Of a DNA stretch of 64,000 nucleotides, positions 22,967-33,502 are shown piece by piece; position 1 is the first letter of the stretch; each line of letters starts with the position of its first letter. Made by a program: the position numbers and the translations under genes. The notes under the pieces were generated by a model. That model was not told where the DNA came from. It did not search any database and was given only the letters and a program-made list of their open reading frames with translations. Location of the stretch: positions 162,058 to 226,057 of the forward strand of contig LLEY01000102.1 in assembly GCA_001414485.1 (NCBI GenBank), in the 5' to 3' direction. Origin of the DNA: Calycina herbarum. Its lineage: Eukaryota; Ascomycota; Leotiomycetes; Helotiales; Pezizellaceae.

Positions 22967-25900
22967 TTAACCATCGTCACCTGTCGATGCCTCTTTACCG
23001 CCCTCTTTGCCACCGTCTTTGCCGAAACCAGACTCGTAAACAACTTTGTGGGGTTCGTTGGACTGCTCGGCATTCAACTTCGCCCTGTACTCTCTGCCCT
23101 TCATTGTGTACCTTTTGATTTCTTCCCTGAAAGAGTTGGCCCATTGATTACCATCATCGGCCTCCTTGTCCCTGTTGTAAACCATGTTTCGCCGTTGCTT
23201 GCAGGCATCGTAGAGACTTCTAGCTTTTGTAGGGCCCGCAATCTCGGCCAAAGAGTACTCGAGTTCCCATTCGTCTTCGGGCTTGAGGGAAGTCGGGCGT
23301 TGTACTGGTTCACCATTGACTTTGTTACGCGTGGTGAGATACATGGCCATGATTGTTTGTTCGGATTCTTCACCGTCATTTGGCGCCTTCTCTGGGTCGG
23401 TTTTTACTTCTTGCTTGGCCTGGTCAGCAATATTCTCATCAAAATCCCAAGTCGTCCCCTCAATGTCTTTGCTGCTTTCCTCATTATGGGCCGATTCTGC
23501 AAGTTTATCGCTCTCTTCAGCATCAAAGTCCCAAGCCGGAGATGGCGAGGGTTGAATATCTTCGACTTCATCGACTTGATCGACTACTTGCGCCTCCTTG
23601 ACCTCGTCAATCTCTTCAGCTGACTCACTTCCCCTCCCCTCTGTTCCTATGCTCTCTTCCAGAATCGTGTCTTCTCCAGTCTCCTTGCCCAGTCCCAGGA
23701 CATCCTTTTCAAAGGCTTCAATCTTGGCTTTGTTGGTAGACTGTAAAGCTTCAATCTTTTTCTCATCCATAGGTTCCGCAAAAATATACATGTATGGGTT
23801 GCTATGTTCTGCGGCGTGAGGCCTCGTCTCGCAAAGAAGTCGCAAAGATTGATTCGGCCATTTGGCTGTCGCCCGATCAAGGACACGATTGAGAAGGTTC
23901 AGACTCAGCTTAAATTCCGAATCGCCAAGTGTTGTGTCTTCCGTCCCGTGTAGAGCGGCATCCATTTCTGGAAGACTGATATACTGGAATCCAAAGATTC
24001 TTTCAGTGTTATGAAAAGCAACGAATATTCCGTCCATGCGTCCGATTCTAACTTGTAAGGAGTATTTCAAGAAGGCAGACCGGATCATGTCATAGTATTC
24101 CCGCTCGAAGGACTCCCACTCGCCGTGGCGCGAGCGAATTTCATAGCTATTGCCTTCCTCGTACGCGGAAGTGTCCATGCGTATCGAAATAACTGCTCTT
24201 GTCTTCAAATCGAACATGCCAGTTCCTGGGACTCGGGGGTCATGAGCGTCAAGTTGTGACCTCATAAGAAAATCACCCATCGTTGTGTAGTGATAGGCCT
24301 CGGATTCCTTGCGAGTTTCTTCCGAGACAGGGTCAGGGCTATTCTTTCTATATCTCTCGAACTCTTTAGTTGAATGAGTGAGCAATTTTTCCATTGATTG
24401 ACCAAGCATACTCAAAATATTCGAGGTATCATATTGCTTGTCAGCATCAATGGCATAAACTCCGTCTCTCCACCTGAGATACAACGCTGCAGGACTTCGT
24501 TGAAATGCTGTGAATGTTTCGAAAGGCGCTGGAAACTGTTTTGACAAAACCCCGACATCGATAGGTCGCCAATTAGATATAAGATAATGAAAATGCGACA
24601 GGGCAGCCGTCATGCTTGACGTGGACCCAGTGTACTTCTTCTCTTCGGTTTTCGTGACCTGCAGGAGGGTCTCGTCTCTGGATGAAGTGATGAACTTCTT
24701 CAGTAACGAAAAGTCAAATTCTTTGACGGGCATAATCGTTTGCAAATAAGGATCAAAATTGAACACCCTAGAGCGAGGATCTTGTAACTGGTAGACACCG
24801 GGATTGAAGAGGACTCTATCCAGGCCGTACGACAAGGAAGGGACCGGGGGTTGGGGTACATTAATTGGCACAAGCTCCAGTCCTTTGGGCGTGATCTTCT
24901 CAACACTTCCAACCATGCCCTTCGCGACTTTGATTTCCTGTGTCGGCGTGCGATCATTTTTATCTTTGGAGGATTTTTTTGTTGGGGGCAGACTGATTCT
25001 CGATCGACGTTTCGTTGGCAGGCGCATTGCTTCCTTGATACTCAAGCCTTTCTTTTGATTTGTCAACCTTAACTTTGCCGGGAGTCCTTTGGTTGACGAT
25101 GACCCCGATTGAATATCTTTAATGGCTGCCGTGACATTTGAATCAAAACTTGTTTCGAATGCACTTTGTAAAGCTTCATGTAACTGTTTATCTGGGGGGT
25201 TTTCCTGACTACCTGTAGATTTCCTCTTCATTGCAGCTCTTTTAGCTCTTTTTCGACCTCTTTGGCTTAGTTTGCGTACTGGGGCGATTTCAGGTGTCTG
25301 CATGTCGTCGACCACATTACTCACTGGTCTTCTCGCGACTGAAGCACCCTCAGCTTGCAACTCTTTATTGGGAGGGTTCTCCTCCTGGATATCTGTAGAT
25401 TTTTTCTGAAGTAAACCCACGTTTATTTTTGAGTCTCTTGTAGCTAGTATGCGTTGCATTCTTGTCGGCCGTTTAGAGACGACCCCATTATCAGTCAATT
25501 GCTTTCTCACGACCAAAGCCCCCACCGTAGACGGGTTTGGCGTAGATTCTAGTGACGCCTGGTCCTGGATTTTCAAAGGACTAGACTCCCGAGATACTGC
25601 GGGAATCGCCGTTGCCGTCAAAAAACTTGATTTCAACTTGTTTATTTTCAACAACCATGCTGGTGATATCACCTTTTGGTCCGCATCCTTGGGAACTTGT
25701 TCGGTTTCGATTGTAGACTGTTTTTCTTCCTTCAAAAAGCTCTCTCGTAGCTGTTCTGTTCGCAGCGACCATGAATTTTCAGGGGGTGTTTTCGATTCTT
25801 TCGCAGATTGGGGGAACGCCGTGAGATCTGTAGGCTTTTGGGTTTTCGACTTTGTTGTGGTGTTGGAAGCTTTTTTGCCAGCTTGGGGTTTGGTGGTACT

Positions 25901-26485
25901 TGGCGTGACTTTCGATTCGATCGCAGCTTGAGCAATCTCTGCCAAAAAGACGGACTTCAAATCTTCCAATTTTGAGGAGGCCTTTCTCTCAGGTAGAGCT
26001 TTAGTGGTAGCAGATTCACCCGCTGCTTCTGTCAAAAAAGTAGCTCTCAGATCGTCTATTTTCGATTCCCATGTATTAGGTTTGACGTCAGGTTGGCCCT
26101 TCTTTCCTCGCGCAGATTCTTTTGTTGGTTTTGCTGGCTTTCGTTTTTCGATTTCCGTCGATGGAGTATCTATTGCATTGCCCTTGCCCTTGCTTTTCCC
26201 CTTAGGCGCTGCCGTTGAGCCTGTCTGCGCATTTTGGCCGGCTGAAATAGCTAGTCCATCATCTGCAGTCCCTCCAATACTCGTAGTCTCCGATTGATCA
26301 TTGCACGTTGCTCGAGAGGTTGAGAAGGAGGCAGCCCGGGCTCGCCAGGTGTGATTTGCGATGGTATTAAGGGTGTGAGGAGGCGAGTGGGAATGGGAAA
26401 GAGGAAGGCGGCTGTGCAATAAACATGAGGAGCAGATATAGGCAGTTCTGATTCTGGACCTCCCGTGAGACAATGCTGAAATCAT
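22967..26485 (-). CDS. PET127: Pet127-like mitochondrial RNA-processing protein
   Basis: Single exon of 1172 residues, ATG at 26485. The N-terminus is rich in Arg/Ser with few acidic residues, and RAASFSTSRA resembles a mitochondrial presequence cleavage region. About 500 residues of low-complexity Lys/Ser/Thr-rich sequence follow, including a repeated motif (WESKIDDLRATFLTEA, KLEDLKSVFLAEIA, SLRTEQLRESFLKEE, LKINKLKSSFLTATA). The Pet127 domain starts near residue 545 with LSYGLDRVLFNPGVYQLQDP and runs to about 890. Pet127 in yeast is a mitochondrial inner-membrane-associated protein needed for 5' processing of mitochondrial RNAs. The C-terminus is acidic. The gene shares a 239-bp divergent promoter with the chitinase. 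Confidence 0.9.
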   Translation of the reverse strand: MISALSHGRSRIRTAYICSSCLLHSRLPLSHSHSPPHTLNTIANHTWRARAASFSTSRATCNDQSETTSIGGTADDGLAISAGQNAQTGSTAAPKGKSKGKGNAIDTPSTEIEKRKPAKPTKESARGKKGQPDVKPNTWESKIDDLRATFLTEAAGESATTKALPERKASSKLEDLKSVFLAEIAQAAIESKVTPSTTKPQAGKKASNTTTKSKTQKPTDLTAFPQSAKESKTPPENSWSLRTEQLRESFLKEEKQSTIETEQVPKDADQKVISPAWLLKINKLKSSFLTATAIPAVSRESSPLKIQDQASLESTPNPSTVGALVVRKQLTDNGVVSKRPTRMQRILATRDSKINVGLLQKKSTDIQEENPPNKELQAEGASVARRPVSNVVDDMQTPEIAPVRKLSQRGRKRAKRAAMKRKSTGSQENPPDKQLHEALQSAFETSFDSNVTAAIKDIQSGSSSTKGLPAKLRLTNQKKGLSIKEAMRLPTKRRSRISLPPTKKSSKDKNDRTPTQEIKVAKGMVGSVEKITPKGLELVPINVPQPPVPSLSYGLDRVLFNPGVYQLQDPRSRVFNFDPYLQTIMPVKEFDFSLLKKFITSSRDETLLQVTKTEEKKYTGSTSSMTAALSHFHYLISNWRPIDVGVLSKQFPAPFETFTAFQRSPAALYLRWRDGVYAIDADKQYDTSNILSMLGQSMEKLLTHSTKEFERYRKNSPDPVSEETRKESEAYHYTTMGDFLMRSQLDAHDPRVPGTGMFDLKTRAVISIRMDTSAYEEGNSYEIRSRHGEWESFEREYYDMIRSAFLKYSLQVRIGRMDGIFVAFHNTERIFGFQYISLPEMDAALHGTEDTTLGDSEFKLSLNLLNRVLDRATAKWPNQSLRLLCETRPHAAEHSNPYMYIFAEPMDEKKIEALQSTNKAKIEAFEKDVLGLGKETGEDTILEESIGTEGRGSESAEEIDEVKEAQVVDQVDEVEDIQPSPSPAWDFDAEESDKLAESAHNEESSKDIEGTTWDFDENIADQAKQEVKTDPEKAPNDGEESEQTIMAMYLTTRNKVNGEPVQRPTSLKPEDEWELEYSLAEIAGPTKARSLYDACKQRRNMVYNRDKEADDGNQWANSFREEIKRYTMKGREYRAKLNAEQSNEPHKVVYESGFGKDGGKEGGKEASTGDDG

Positions 26486-26724
26486 GGAGAGCGTAGGGGA
26501 AGCGGATTGTTGAAGAGACTCCCGTTGTCAACGTACAAAACTCCCCAAAAGAAAACGCGATGTGCTTCCCATGCGGAAGAACATCGGGATGATCATCCGT
26601 GTGGACAGGGGTTAACCAGTTTCTCCCGGCGAAGTAGGTATCAACAACTTCATAGAAAACCGGGGGGTTCACAAACTCGGAAAAGATGAAAATAACCACA
26701 GTCTTTCTAGCACTGCAGCTAGCG
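26486..26724. promoter_or_regulatory. Short divergent promoter, PET127 / GH18
   Basis: Only 239 bp separate the two start codons, so both promoters must overlap. No specific factor site was identified. Confidence 0.5.
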
Positions 26725-28142
26725 ATGGCTGAGTCGAGAATGTTAATGTATCTCACCGGGTATGGGGCATCTTCTCGTGATCACTTTACCAAGTATATTC
26801 AACAATCGAGCAAACTGACTTCTAGCTGACCATAGACAACACCAAAACACACCCTCCAAGCCATGGCTTGTTTCAGACGTCACGCATGTTGCATTAGCTT
26901 TCATGTCGTCCTCAATTTTCAATCGGCGGAGCATCTCCGAATCACACCCTGTTGGGATTGACGAGTGGCCATTTTTCACTACAGTGGAAGAAACAAGGAA
27001 GAAGTTCGAAGCGGAAACGAAGATTCTAATTGCAATTGGAGGCTGGGGCGACGAAGGATTTGAGGAAGCTGCTGGTACCGAGGGGAAGAGAGAATTATGG
27101 GCTTCAAATGTAGCGAGAATGGTGGACCACACCGGTGCTGATGGTATGCTATTTTCCTACCTTTTATGCTGCGTCCTATAAACTCTTACAATTGAATTTT
27201 GAGCCATATCTTTAGCTAGACGTAGAGCATATACTAATGTCTTGAAATAATAGGTGTAGACATAGATTGGGAATACCCAGGGTAAACCCCGTTCCACATT
27301 GCCAAATATTCAAATCCAAAGCCAGTCTAACAAACCCCAGTGGAAACGGGGAACACTACCTCCAGCCAAACCAAACAAACCCCACGAAAGCCTGGCAAAT
27401 AAATGCATACCCTCTTCTCCTCGCCGCCATCCGTCAAAAACTTCCCGCCTCAAAACTCATCACCGCGGCCGTCCCAGGTCTTCCAAGAGACATGCTAGCC
27501 TTCACGGAATCCACAATCCCTCTCATACTCCCCTCGTTAGATTTCCTAAACATAATGACATATGATCTCATGAACCGCCGTGACAGCGCTACTAAACACC
27601 ACGCTGGAATTCAAGCTTCACTTATTTCCCTGGAAGCTTATTCATCCCGAGGTGTTCCACCTGAGAAGATGAATGTTGGATTTGCATTTTATGTTAAGGG
27701 GTTCAAAACGGAAACTACCGAGATTGGAAGAGAGAAATGTTGGAAAGCTTGGAAGGAAAATTCCGGTATTGGGTGTCCGACGGGATTGATGGAAGACCCT
27801 GCCACGGGTGGGGATCTGGGGAAAACTGCAGGGTTTTCGTGGCATGATACTGTTCCCCCTGAACTTCAAGCTTCTTTTGAAAGAGCGAAAGAAGGTAGGA
27901 AATGGGATGAGATTGGCGGAGGGACTGGATTTTGGGATGAGGAACAAGATATGTGGTGGACATGGGAGGACGAAAAAGCTATTAAGGAAAAGGTCAGAAA
28001 GGTGGTTGGAGGAAAGAAAATGGGAGGGGTATTTGCTTGGGGACTTGGTGAGGATGGCGATAAATTCAGTCATCTTCAGGCATTGAGCCAGAGCTATGGG
28101 GATTTGGGGGATGTCAAGACGAAGTCTAGGGATGAGCTGTGA
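26725..28142 (+). CDS. GH18 chitinase without signal peptide
   Basis: Exons 26725-26759, 26836-27143, 27254-27281 and 27341-28142 give 390 residues. The start MAESRMLMYLTGQHQ leads into VSDVTHVALAFM (strand 1 of the barrel), then ILIAIGGWGDEGF and the catalytic signature DGVDIDWE, whose Glu121 is the proton donor. Later MTYDLMNRRD supports the fold. The 28-bp exon 3 holds the heart of the active site and is certain because it restores the signature across two introns. There is no secretion signal, so an intracellular or unconventional role is likely, as for several fungal subgroup-A chitinases. The C-terminal ~120 residues are Trp- and Gly-rich (WWTWEDEKA). Chitin as substrate is inferred. 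Confidence 0.9.
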
Positions 28143-29049
28143 GTCAATTCTGACTTGGAATCGATTCCTGAGGCACTGGCTCAAAAATTCAAAAATTCAA
28201 AACTCTCAACATCAATACGATAACAAGTCAAAAAGACTATCATTCTCCTACTCCAACGATCCCACACCGTACAATTCTCAAAACAAACCTCGGAAGTAAA
28301 AACCACAGTCATCAACGCACACCGCCACCCTCAATCACCTGACGCCCCAACTTCGACATGCAACAAAACGCAGAAAATCCTTCAGGCACGCCCGATCGGT
28401 CGGCTATTCCAGTAATAAGCATGATCATGCAATCCTTCCTCTTACTTAAGCATAAAAGTGGAAAGGAACTGGAGGTCTGAAAATAGACGCGCGCCTACGT
28501 AAGAGATAAGAACTTGAATACTTTCGCACAACTCCTTGCGGTTAAGGTCGCCTGGTGGGTGGAAGGAGTGAGGTTTAAAATGAAGGTTATTTTGGGAGTG
28601 CTGGGTAGGGTGAGAGTTTCGGTCATTACTCTGCGTGGACATGTTTAATTTAAGAGTCGGCGACTAGATCACTTGATTCTTCTACTACACGCTCTCGATT
28701 AACAGCTGTGATGGTTCCGAGACAGCTGAAAGTGATAATAGGGCAGATGTGCGTAGTGCAATGATTGAATCTTTAGGTTTATACCTGAAAGAAGTAGGAG
28801 CTTTGCAGATGAGAAGGTTGAATTTTCGATTCATTTGATTTAATGGCCAATAACGACAGGACTCGTCCAATCAGTGCATGCACACATCGATTGTCAAAAA
28901 GTAATACAAAATCAAAGAGAATAGAAATGAGCAAGAAAATAATTGAATAAAAACAGAAACGCTCGCTCGCTATGCTATGCTAAAAACCAAAAACCCAGTG
29001 CAAAGGAAGCCCAATTATTCCAATCCCATTATTCTTAGAGTCTAAGAGC
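28143..29049. other. Intergenic between convergent genes
   Basis: 3' regions of the chitinase and the cupin gene. Short ORFs only. Nothing else seen. Confidence 0.5.
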
Positions 29050-29868
29050 TCACATTGGCTTAGAAACAACTTCAGGACATCTCTTGATACAATCGGCAAC
29101 ACCTTGAGCAATAGAAACAGGAATCTGTTTTCTAAACTTTTCCAAATCCTTGGCCTCAACAGCCTCTCCGAAAGCGGCAGTGAAAGTATCCCCGTTCATA
29201 GCGAGGAGCTCATCAGCCACCTGTCCAGTTCCAAAATCTTCCGCGTTGAAAGAGGCAATGAATTGTGCGTCCTCGCATTCAGGGTTGAATTGCGAGTGGA
29301 CTGAGCCTTGGTAGAAAGGAGTCATTTGGAAGGGTCCGAGTTCGTTGCGGATTACTCTTCGGCCTGATTTGGGGTTCTTTGGGTCGATCAGGACTCCGTT
29401 TTCGGGAGCCATTTCAGTGACAACTTTTCCCTTGATGACGATCTGAAGCTCTGTAGCTCTGGGGTGCACATGCGGTGTGTTAAATCCGCAGCCTTTGAGG
29501 AAACCAACTGCCATTCCTGAACCAGTTCCGACTAGAGGTGCGAATGTCTTTCTGTTCGCAGCAACAAGATCACCGCCTGGTCCTCCCTTTCCCTTCTTGG
29601 TTGGGTCGTCGAAGTTGAAGACGAATTGCTTGTCGTCGGGGAGGAGAGTGTATCGATCGGCTGCAGAGTCGGCGAGGAAGAGTTGCTTGGTGATATCCGA
29701 GGGAAGAGGAGCCGCTGGTGCACTGTCGGATTTGGTAGACGGAGCTGAAGTGCTAACGTTGCTGGGAGCAGAAGATGCTGTGCTAACCATGCTAGGAGCT
29801 GGTGCTGGTGCAGCATTGGCCATGAAAGCCATGATGGCGACGGCGACGGCGGTAGAGTTGACAAGCAT
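29050..29868 (-). CDS. Secreted cupin (spherulin-1A/germin-like)
   Basis: Single exon, 272 residues. The start MLVNSTAVAVAIMAFMANAA is a good signal peptide. A Ser/Thr/Ala/Pro-rich linker (about 20-60) precedes the cupin_1 barrel. Motif 1 is CGFNTPHVHPRATELQIVIKG with the two His and the Glu of the metal site; motif 2 is FYQGSVHSQFNPECEDAQF with the third His. It resembles slime-mould spherulin 1A and fungal germin-like proteins, extracellular or wall-associated proteins often expressed in stress or sporulation. A Cys pair near the C-terminus (DCIKRC) may form a disulfide. Its enzymatic activity is unknown. Confidence 0.88.
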   Translation of the reverse strand: MLVNSTAVAVAIMAFMANAAPAPAPSMVSTASSAPSNVSTSAPSTKSDSAPAAPLPSDITKQLFLADSAADRYTLLPDDKQFVFNFDDPTKKGKGGPGGDLVAANRKTFAPLVGTGSGMAVGFLKGCGFNTPHVHPRATELQIVIKGKVVTEMAPENGVLIDPKNPKSGRRVIRNELGPFQMTPFYQGSVHSQFNPECEDAQFIASFNAEDFGTGQVADELLAMNGDTFTAAFGEAVEAKDLEKFRKQIPVSIAQGVADCIKRCPEVVSKPM

Positions 29869-31378
29869 ATTGAATATTAGGTAGTGGATTGGTTGATTGG
29901 GTAGTTGGTAATTAAGTAAAGCAAAGTAAACAAGTACGAATGATAAATAGTAGAAGATCCAAGGAAAAAAGACTAGGAAATAGACTCAAGGAAAAAAGAC
30001 TAAAGAAAAGGGAGGATGTTGTGTGTGTGTGAGGTTGGTGAAGAAAAAAGACATTTGGGGCAAGTGACAAAGGATATATATACTAATGTTGGCTGTGGTT
30101 GTTGATTTCTTGCGTAGCCTTGCTCATGCTTGGTCACACAGCAAAGTTTACATTTTCTTTGACAGCAGAGAGTTATTTCGGGTTGCCAACCGCGGTCAGC
30201 TACTACCCGCGCTGGCGGATGTTGGATGTAAGCAACGGCGCAGAAAAGAAGCGATGAAGGGGGGGCTGAGCAGCTGCACCTTTATTTGTAGATCCAATTG
30301 TTTGATTGGCCAAATCGCATCCTTCAACTCCACATGGTCAGCAGGGGTAATGTAAATCAATGATTTCTCGGGAGCGAAGATCATATCGCGTTGATACGGC
30401 CAGTTAGAAGCCCAGAAACAAGAGATTCTCTTTGGATGACAGCCTGGGATAGCCGCGATTCCTTGTAAGAACCGCGGGAAGTCAGACATCCGAAACAGAC
30501 GCCATCGGTATGGCTGGTCATATGTGCCAGCGCTACTTGGACATTTGCTTCGCGATAGACCGATAATTTGGCATTGAATAATTGTAAATCGGTGGCGCGA
30601 GATGATGGAATGTGGTAGTTATTTTTGAGTTTTTAACAAGGAGTCGGTCATAAGTTTGATCAAAATTGATAACTCTTCTTAGTAGGCCCACCAGGGTGAT
30701 TCTCCGAGGTCCTCCACTGACCACCACATTTCCTACATTCACCGCTTTCGCAGAAAGGTGTACGAAGTAAAACTCTCATTCCAACAAACAAATAAAAAAA
30801 CAAACGCGCGGTCTTAAAATCAGCCGAAGGCTCATAGCATTGCGGCGTTGACCTAAAATCTCGCCTTCTATATATTTTGCTTCTCTGTGTTGGCGGCCGC
30901 TCATGTAGCCTATAAACTTCTTCGGCGTCTACTGCAGGGATCTTCGGAGAAGGAGTAAGCCACAAGAACAAAGCCATTGCCACGTGAGATTCAGCTCGAA
31001 TCCACAAATGCCTTTGCCAGAGAGTAAGATTCTCGAAATGATGACTAGAAAACGAACCCACAAATAAAGCAGCGGAAGATAATGTAGGGGAAAGCATGCA
31101 GAGAAACGTATATAATTGTCAAGAGAAGTGGAAAGCTACCAAGCACCTAAATATACGTCAAAAGAAATCTTTATGTCAAATCGGCGGCCGACGATTTTAG
31201 ACCCCCGCCTTGTTGATTGGTGTTGGCTTTCTTCGCCAGCGAATCGCAATTTCCCACGTCCCCGGCTTCGTCTTGTTGTCAGCTGGTTGGTTTCTCCACC
31301 TAATCACCACCCCAGTTCTGGAGACAATGAATTTTGTCTCTCGACTGCGCAACGGCGAAAATAACTGTTGGAAGCCAC
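29869..31378. other. Intergenic, 1.5 kb
   Basis: Promoter of the cupin gene (TATATATA at about 30074) and 3' region of the oxidoreductase. Several ORFs of 70-145 codons overlap one another and have no domain. GCGGCCGC at 30893. No gene called. Confidence 0.45.
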
Positions 31379-32906
31379 TTATGTATAACGAACAACGTCG
31401 TCAACAAGTCTTGCTTCCGTACATTTGAAAATCCTAGGCAGGCCACTTTCCTCAAATGGAACATCTTCCTTGATCATCTTCGCAATTCCCTTCGCTGCAA
31501 GGAATATGATTGGCATTCCCCCGCCATTATAACCCGCAAGAATGAAATGGTTCTTCTGGCCAGGGACGACTCCGCAATGTGGCATATCATCTGATGTCCA
31601 TCCAATGACTAAATAATTACAGTCAGCTGCTAATCCTTCATCCCAAAACAGAAGTGAGAGTTTTGCGAAATTGGGTTTCACGGGAAAGTCAAGACTTACT
31701 TCCGGTCCATAGGTAATCTATCGCCGCGCCGCTCTTTTCCCAGCCGATGAAGTTCTTTTGCATGACTGACTCGAAATGGGAACGAGCTGGCTCGTGGAGC
31801 GTACTGTCATCAACATTGTTGAACCAAACGCTTCTGTCTTTGACATATGTTTCCCTGCCCCCCCCGCAAATGATACCACCATCGGGACGTGGGATCAGAT
31901 AATCTCTCACTGCAGGTCCGTTGTAATTGAGCCCATAAGTGTGATTGAGATGAGGAGGTTGGTGGGTTGTATCTTCAGGAACGGAGATGTGAGAGCAGGT
32001 GATCTTAATCGGCACAATCTTACGGGCAACGGTGGGACAGATACCAGCAGTGTAGGCATTGGTCGCAAATACAATCTTCTTCGCACGGATGTTTCCTCGA
32101 GGGGTTTGGGCAATGGAGTAGCCCCCGTCATTTGTGATTGAAGTGACAGGCGTATGGGTTTGCACATTAATTGCGGTCCTTTCGACTAATCTGGCAAGTA
32201 AACCAGTAACAAATTTGTACGGCCATAGTTGAAGAGCAGTTGCAGAAGTTGCACCCTTAGCTCCTTGAACTCCAGTAATCTGATCTGTGTAAGCATTAGG
32301 AACTCCAAGGAAGAGGAGACTTACGAGCCCAGCATGCTTTAGTCCTATGAATTGGACATCTCGTATGAAATCCAACCCCTCATCTAATTGCCCCGCATAT
32401 ATCTTTTCACACTCATCCGCGTGAGCCTGAGTAAGAATAGTCTCATAACAACGAGTGAGCACTGCTTCGCAATCGAGCTTCTCCTTTTCGGCTACCGCTT
32501 TCATGGCATAAACTTGCTCAGCCGTAAATGCGGCCAGTTCTTTTGCAGCTTCCAGGCCGTGTGCTTTGGTCACCTTGTCCATCTACGAGTACAACATCAT
32601 GAGATGACCACCTGGGTTCTTGAATCAGCACAACGTTTGCGATATTATAGGGGGGCCCGTACCATTTCGTCCCGTTGCTCCTGAACATACTTCTCTAGCC
32701 TCGAGAAGCACAACGGAAGGTGGAGATGTATTATCTGTGAGGAGATGATAGGCTGTCGAGACACCACTCAACCCCGCTCCAATTATCAGAACATCACATT
32801 CTTCTGGCAACTGGTTTGTGGATCTGTAACTATCAAGTTCATGGAGCTCCTTTCTCCAATATGGAAGAGTCGAATTCGGTACCGGAAAAATGTTTGGTTG
32901 CTCCAT
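31379..32906 (-). pseudogene. FAD-dependent oxidoreductase (DAO family) with in-frame TAG
   Basis: Exons 32906-32663, 32611-31700 and 31608-31379 would give 461 codons. The FAD-binding VLIIGAGLSGVSTAYHLL and GATGRNGGH are intact, as are WPYKFV, a DYLIPRPDGG stretch and a C-terminal FILAGYNGGGMP. The frame has a TAG at 32585-32583, right after GGHLMMLYS, where relatives read GGHLKPD-like sequence; it resumes at once with MDKVTKAHG. A second oddity at about 32326-32287: GTAAGTC...TTACACAG looks like a perfect 40-bp intron, but removing it shifts the frame, while reading through adds VSLLFLGVPNAYTD. Either the gene is newly broken or the sequence has errors here. Members oxidise amino acids, amines or similar small molecules. 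Starting at 32582 would lose the FAD site. Confidence 0.7.
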
Positions 32907-33502
32907 GTTGACAGATATAAAGCTTGACTTGAGTCTTTAACAAGATTGAGTTCAGAACAAAAATAAGAAGAGAGCTAGCTGGTGGTAATTTCAAAAAAGG
33001 ACAAGAAGATATATTCGGAGTTTATAGAAATATATTCCTTCCTAACAAGATTCATAGAGATATGGCTGCCTGATACAATGATATAGAACGAAGGGTAATA
33101 CATATCAGAAACAGAAGATGTACGCGGCATACTACGCTGCTTGGAAATTCCAAAAGAAAATTCATATACATCCGTTCTCTGCAATCTTTAGCTGCCTGAT
33201 GAAATGATGCAGAACGAAAGGCGTGGGATATCAAAAATGGAGGAGTACACGCGGCGTACTGCACCGCTCGAGGAATCCAAGTTTATGGAGCCAACTACTC
33301 CTGGTCATACCACGTCACTGGACTACCAGTAGGTAAAAGAGATATTCCACCTATATGCTTTCCCGTACCGTAAGTGACTTTTTTGTTGAAATCTTGAAGT
33401 GGGGTGAGCTTAGAGGACCAAACAAATTGGCCCGTGCATGATTTTGAACAACTTCGCGTCTCCCAGCTTCAGAACGCGACATCTTCCACCACCAACACCA
33501 AA
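32907..33502. promoter_or_regulatory. Divergent promoter region with a tandem duplication
   Basis: Between the oxidoreductase (-) and RFC4 (+). Holds two diverged copies of a ~90-bp segment. The RFC4 leader is A/C-rich just before the ATG. Confidence 0.5.
33063..33279. repeat. Two diverged tandem copies, 126-bp period
   Basis: Copy A (33063-33151) and copy B (33189-33279) share GGCTGCCTGAT..AATGAT..AGAACGAA, GTAC..GCGGC.TACT and GGAA.TCCAA. They are about three quarters identical, mostly with transitions. Confidence 0.7.

Noticed and set aside
23048..26297. Long plus-strand ORFs opposite PET127
   Set aside because: Antisense shadows of a 3.5-kb single-exon gene; no domain.
26367..26756. 129-codon minus-strand ORF over the PET127 start and the chitinase first exon
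   Set aside because: Overlaps two real genes, no domain, no splice logic.
27642..28184. 180-codon minus-strand ORF within the chitinase gene
   Set aside because: Antisense shadow of a G-rich coding exon.
30660..31097. 145-codon minus-strand ORF
   Set aside because: No domain, unlikely composition, no splice signals; treated as chance.
32287..32326. 40-bp intron in the oxidoreductase
   Set aside because: Splice signals look perfect, but removal shifts the frame; left as an oddity within the pseudogene entry rather than an exon boundary.
32583..32585. Programmed stop-codon readthrough in the oxidoreductase
   Set aside because: No stimulatory CTA-type context after the TAG and local sequence differs from the family, so mutation is simpler.
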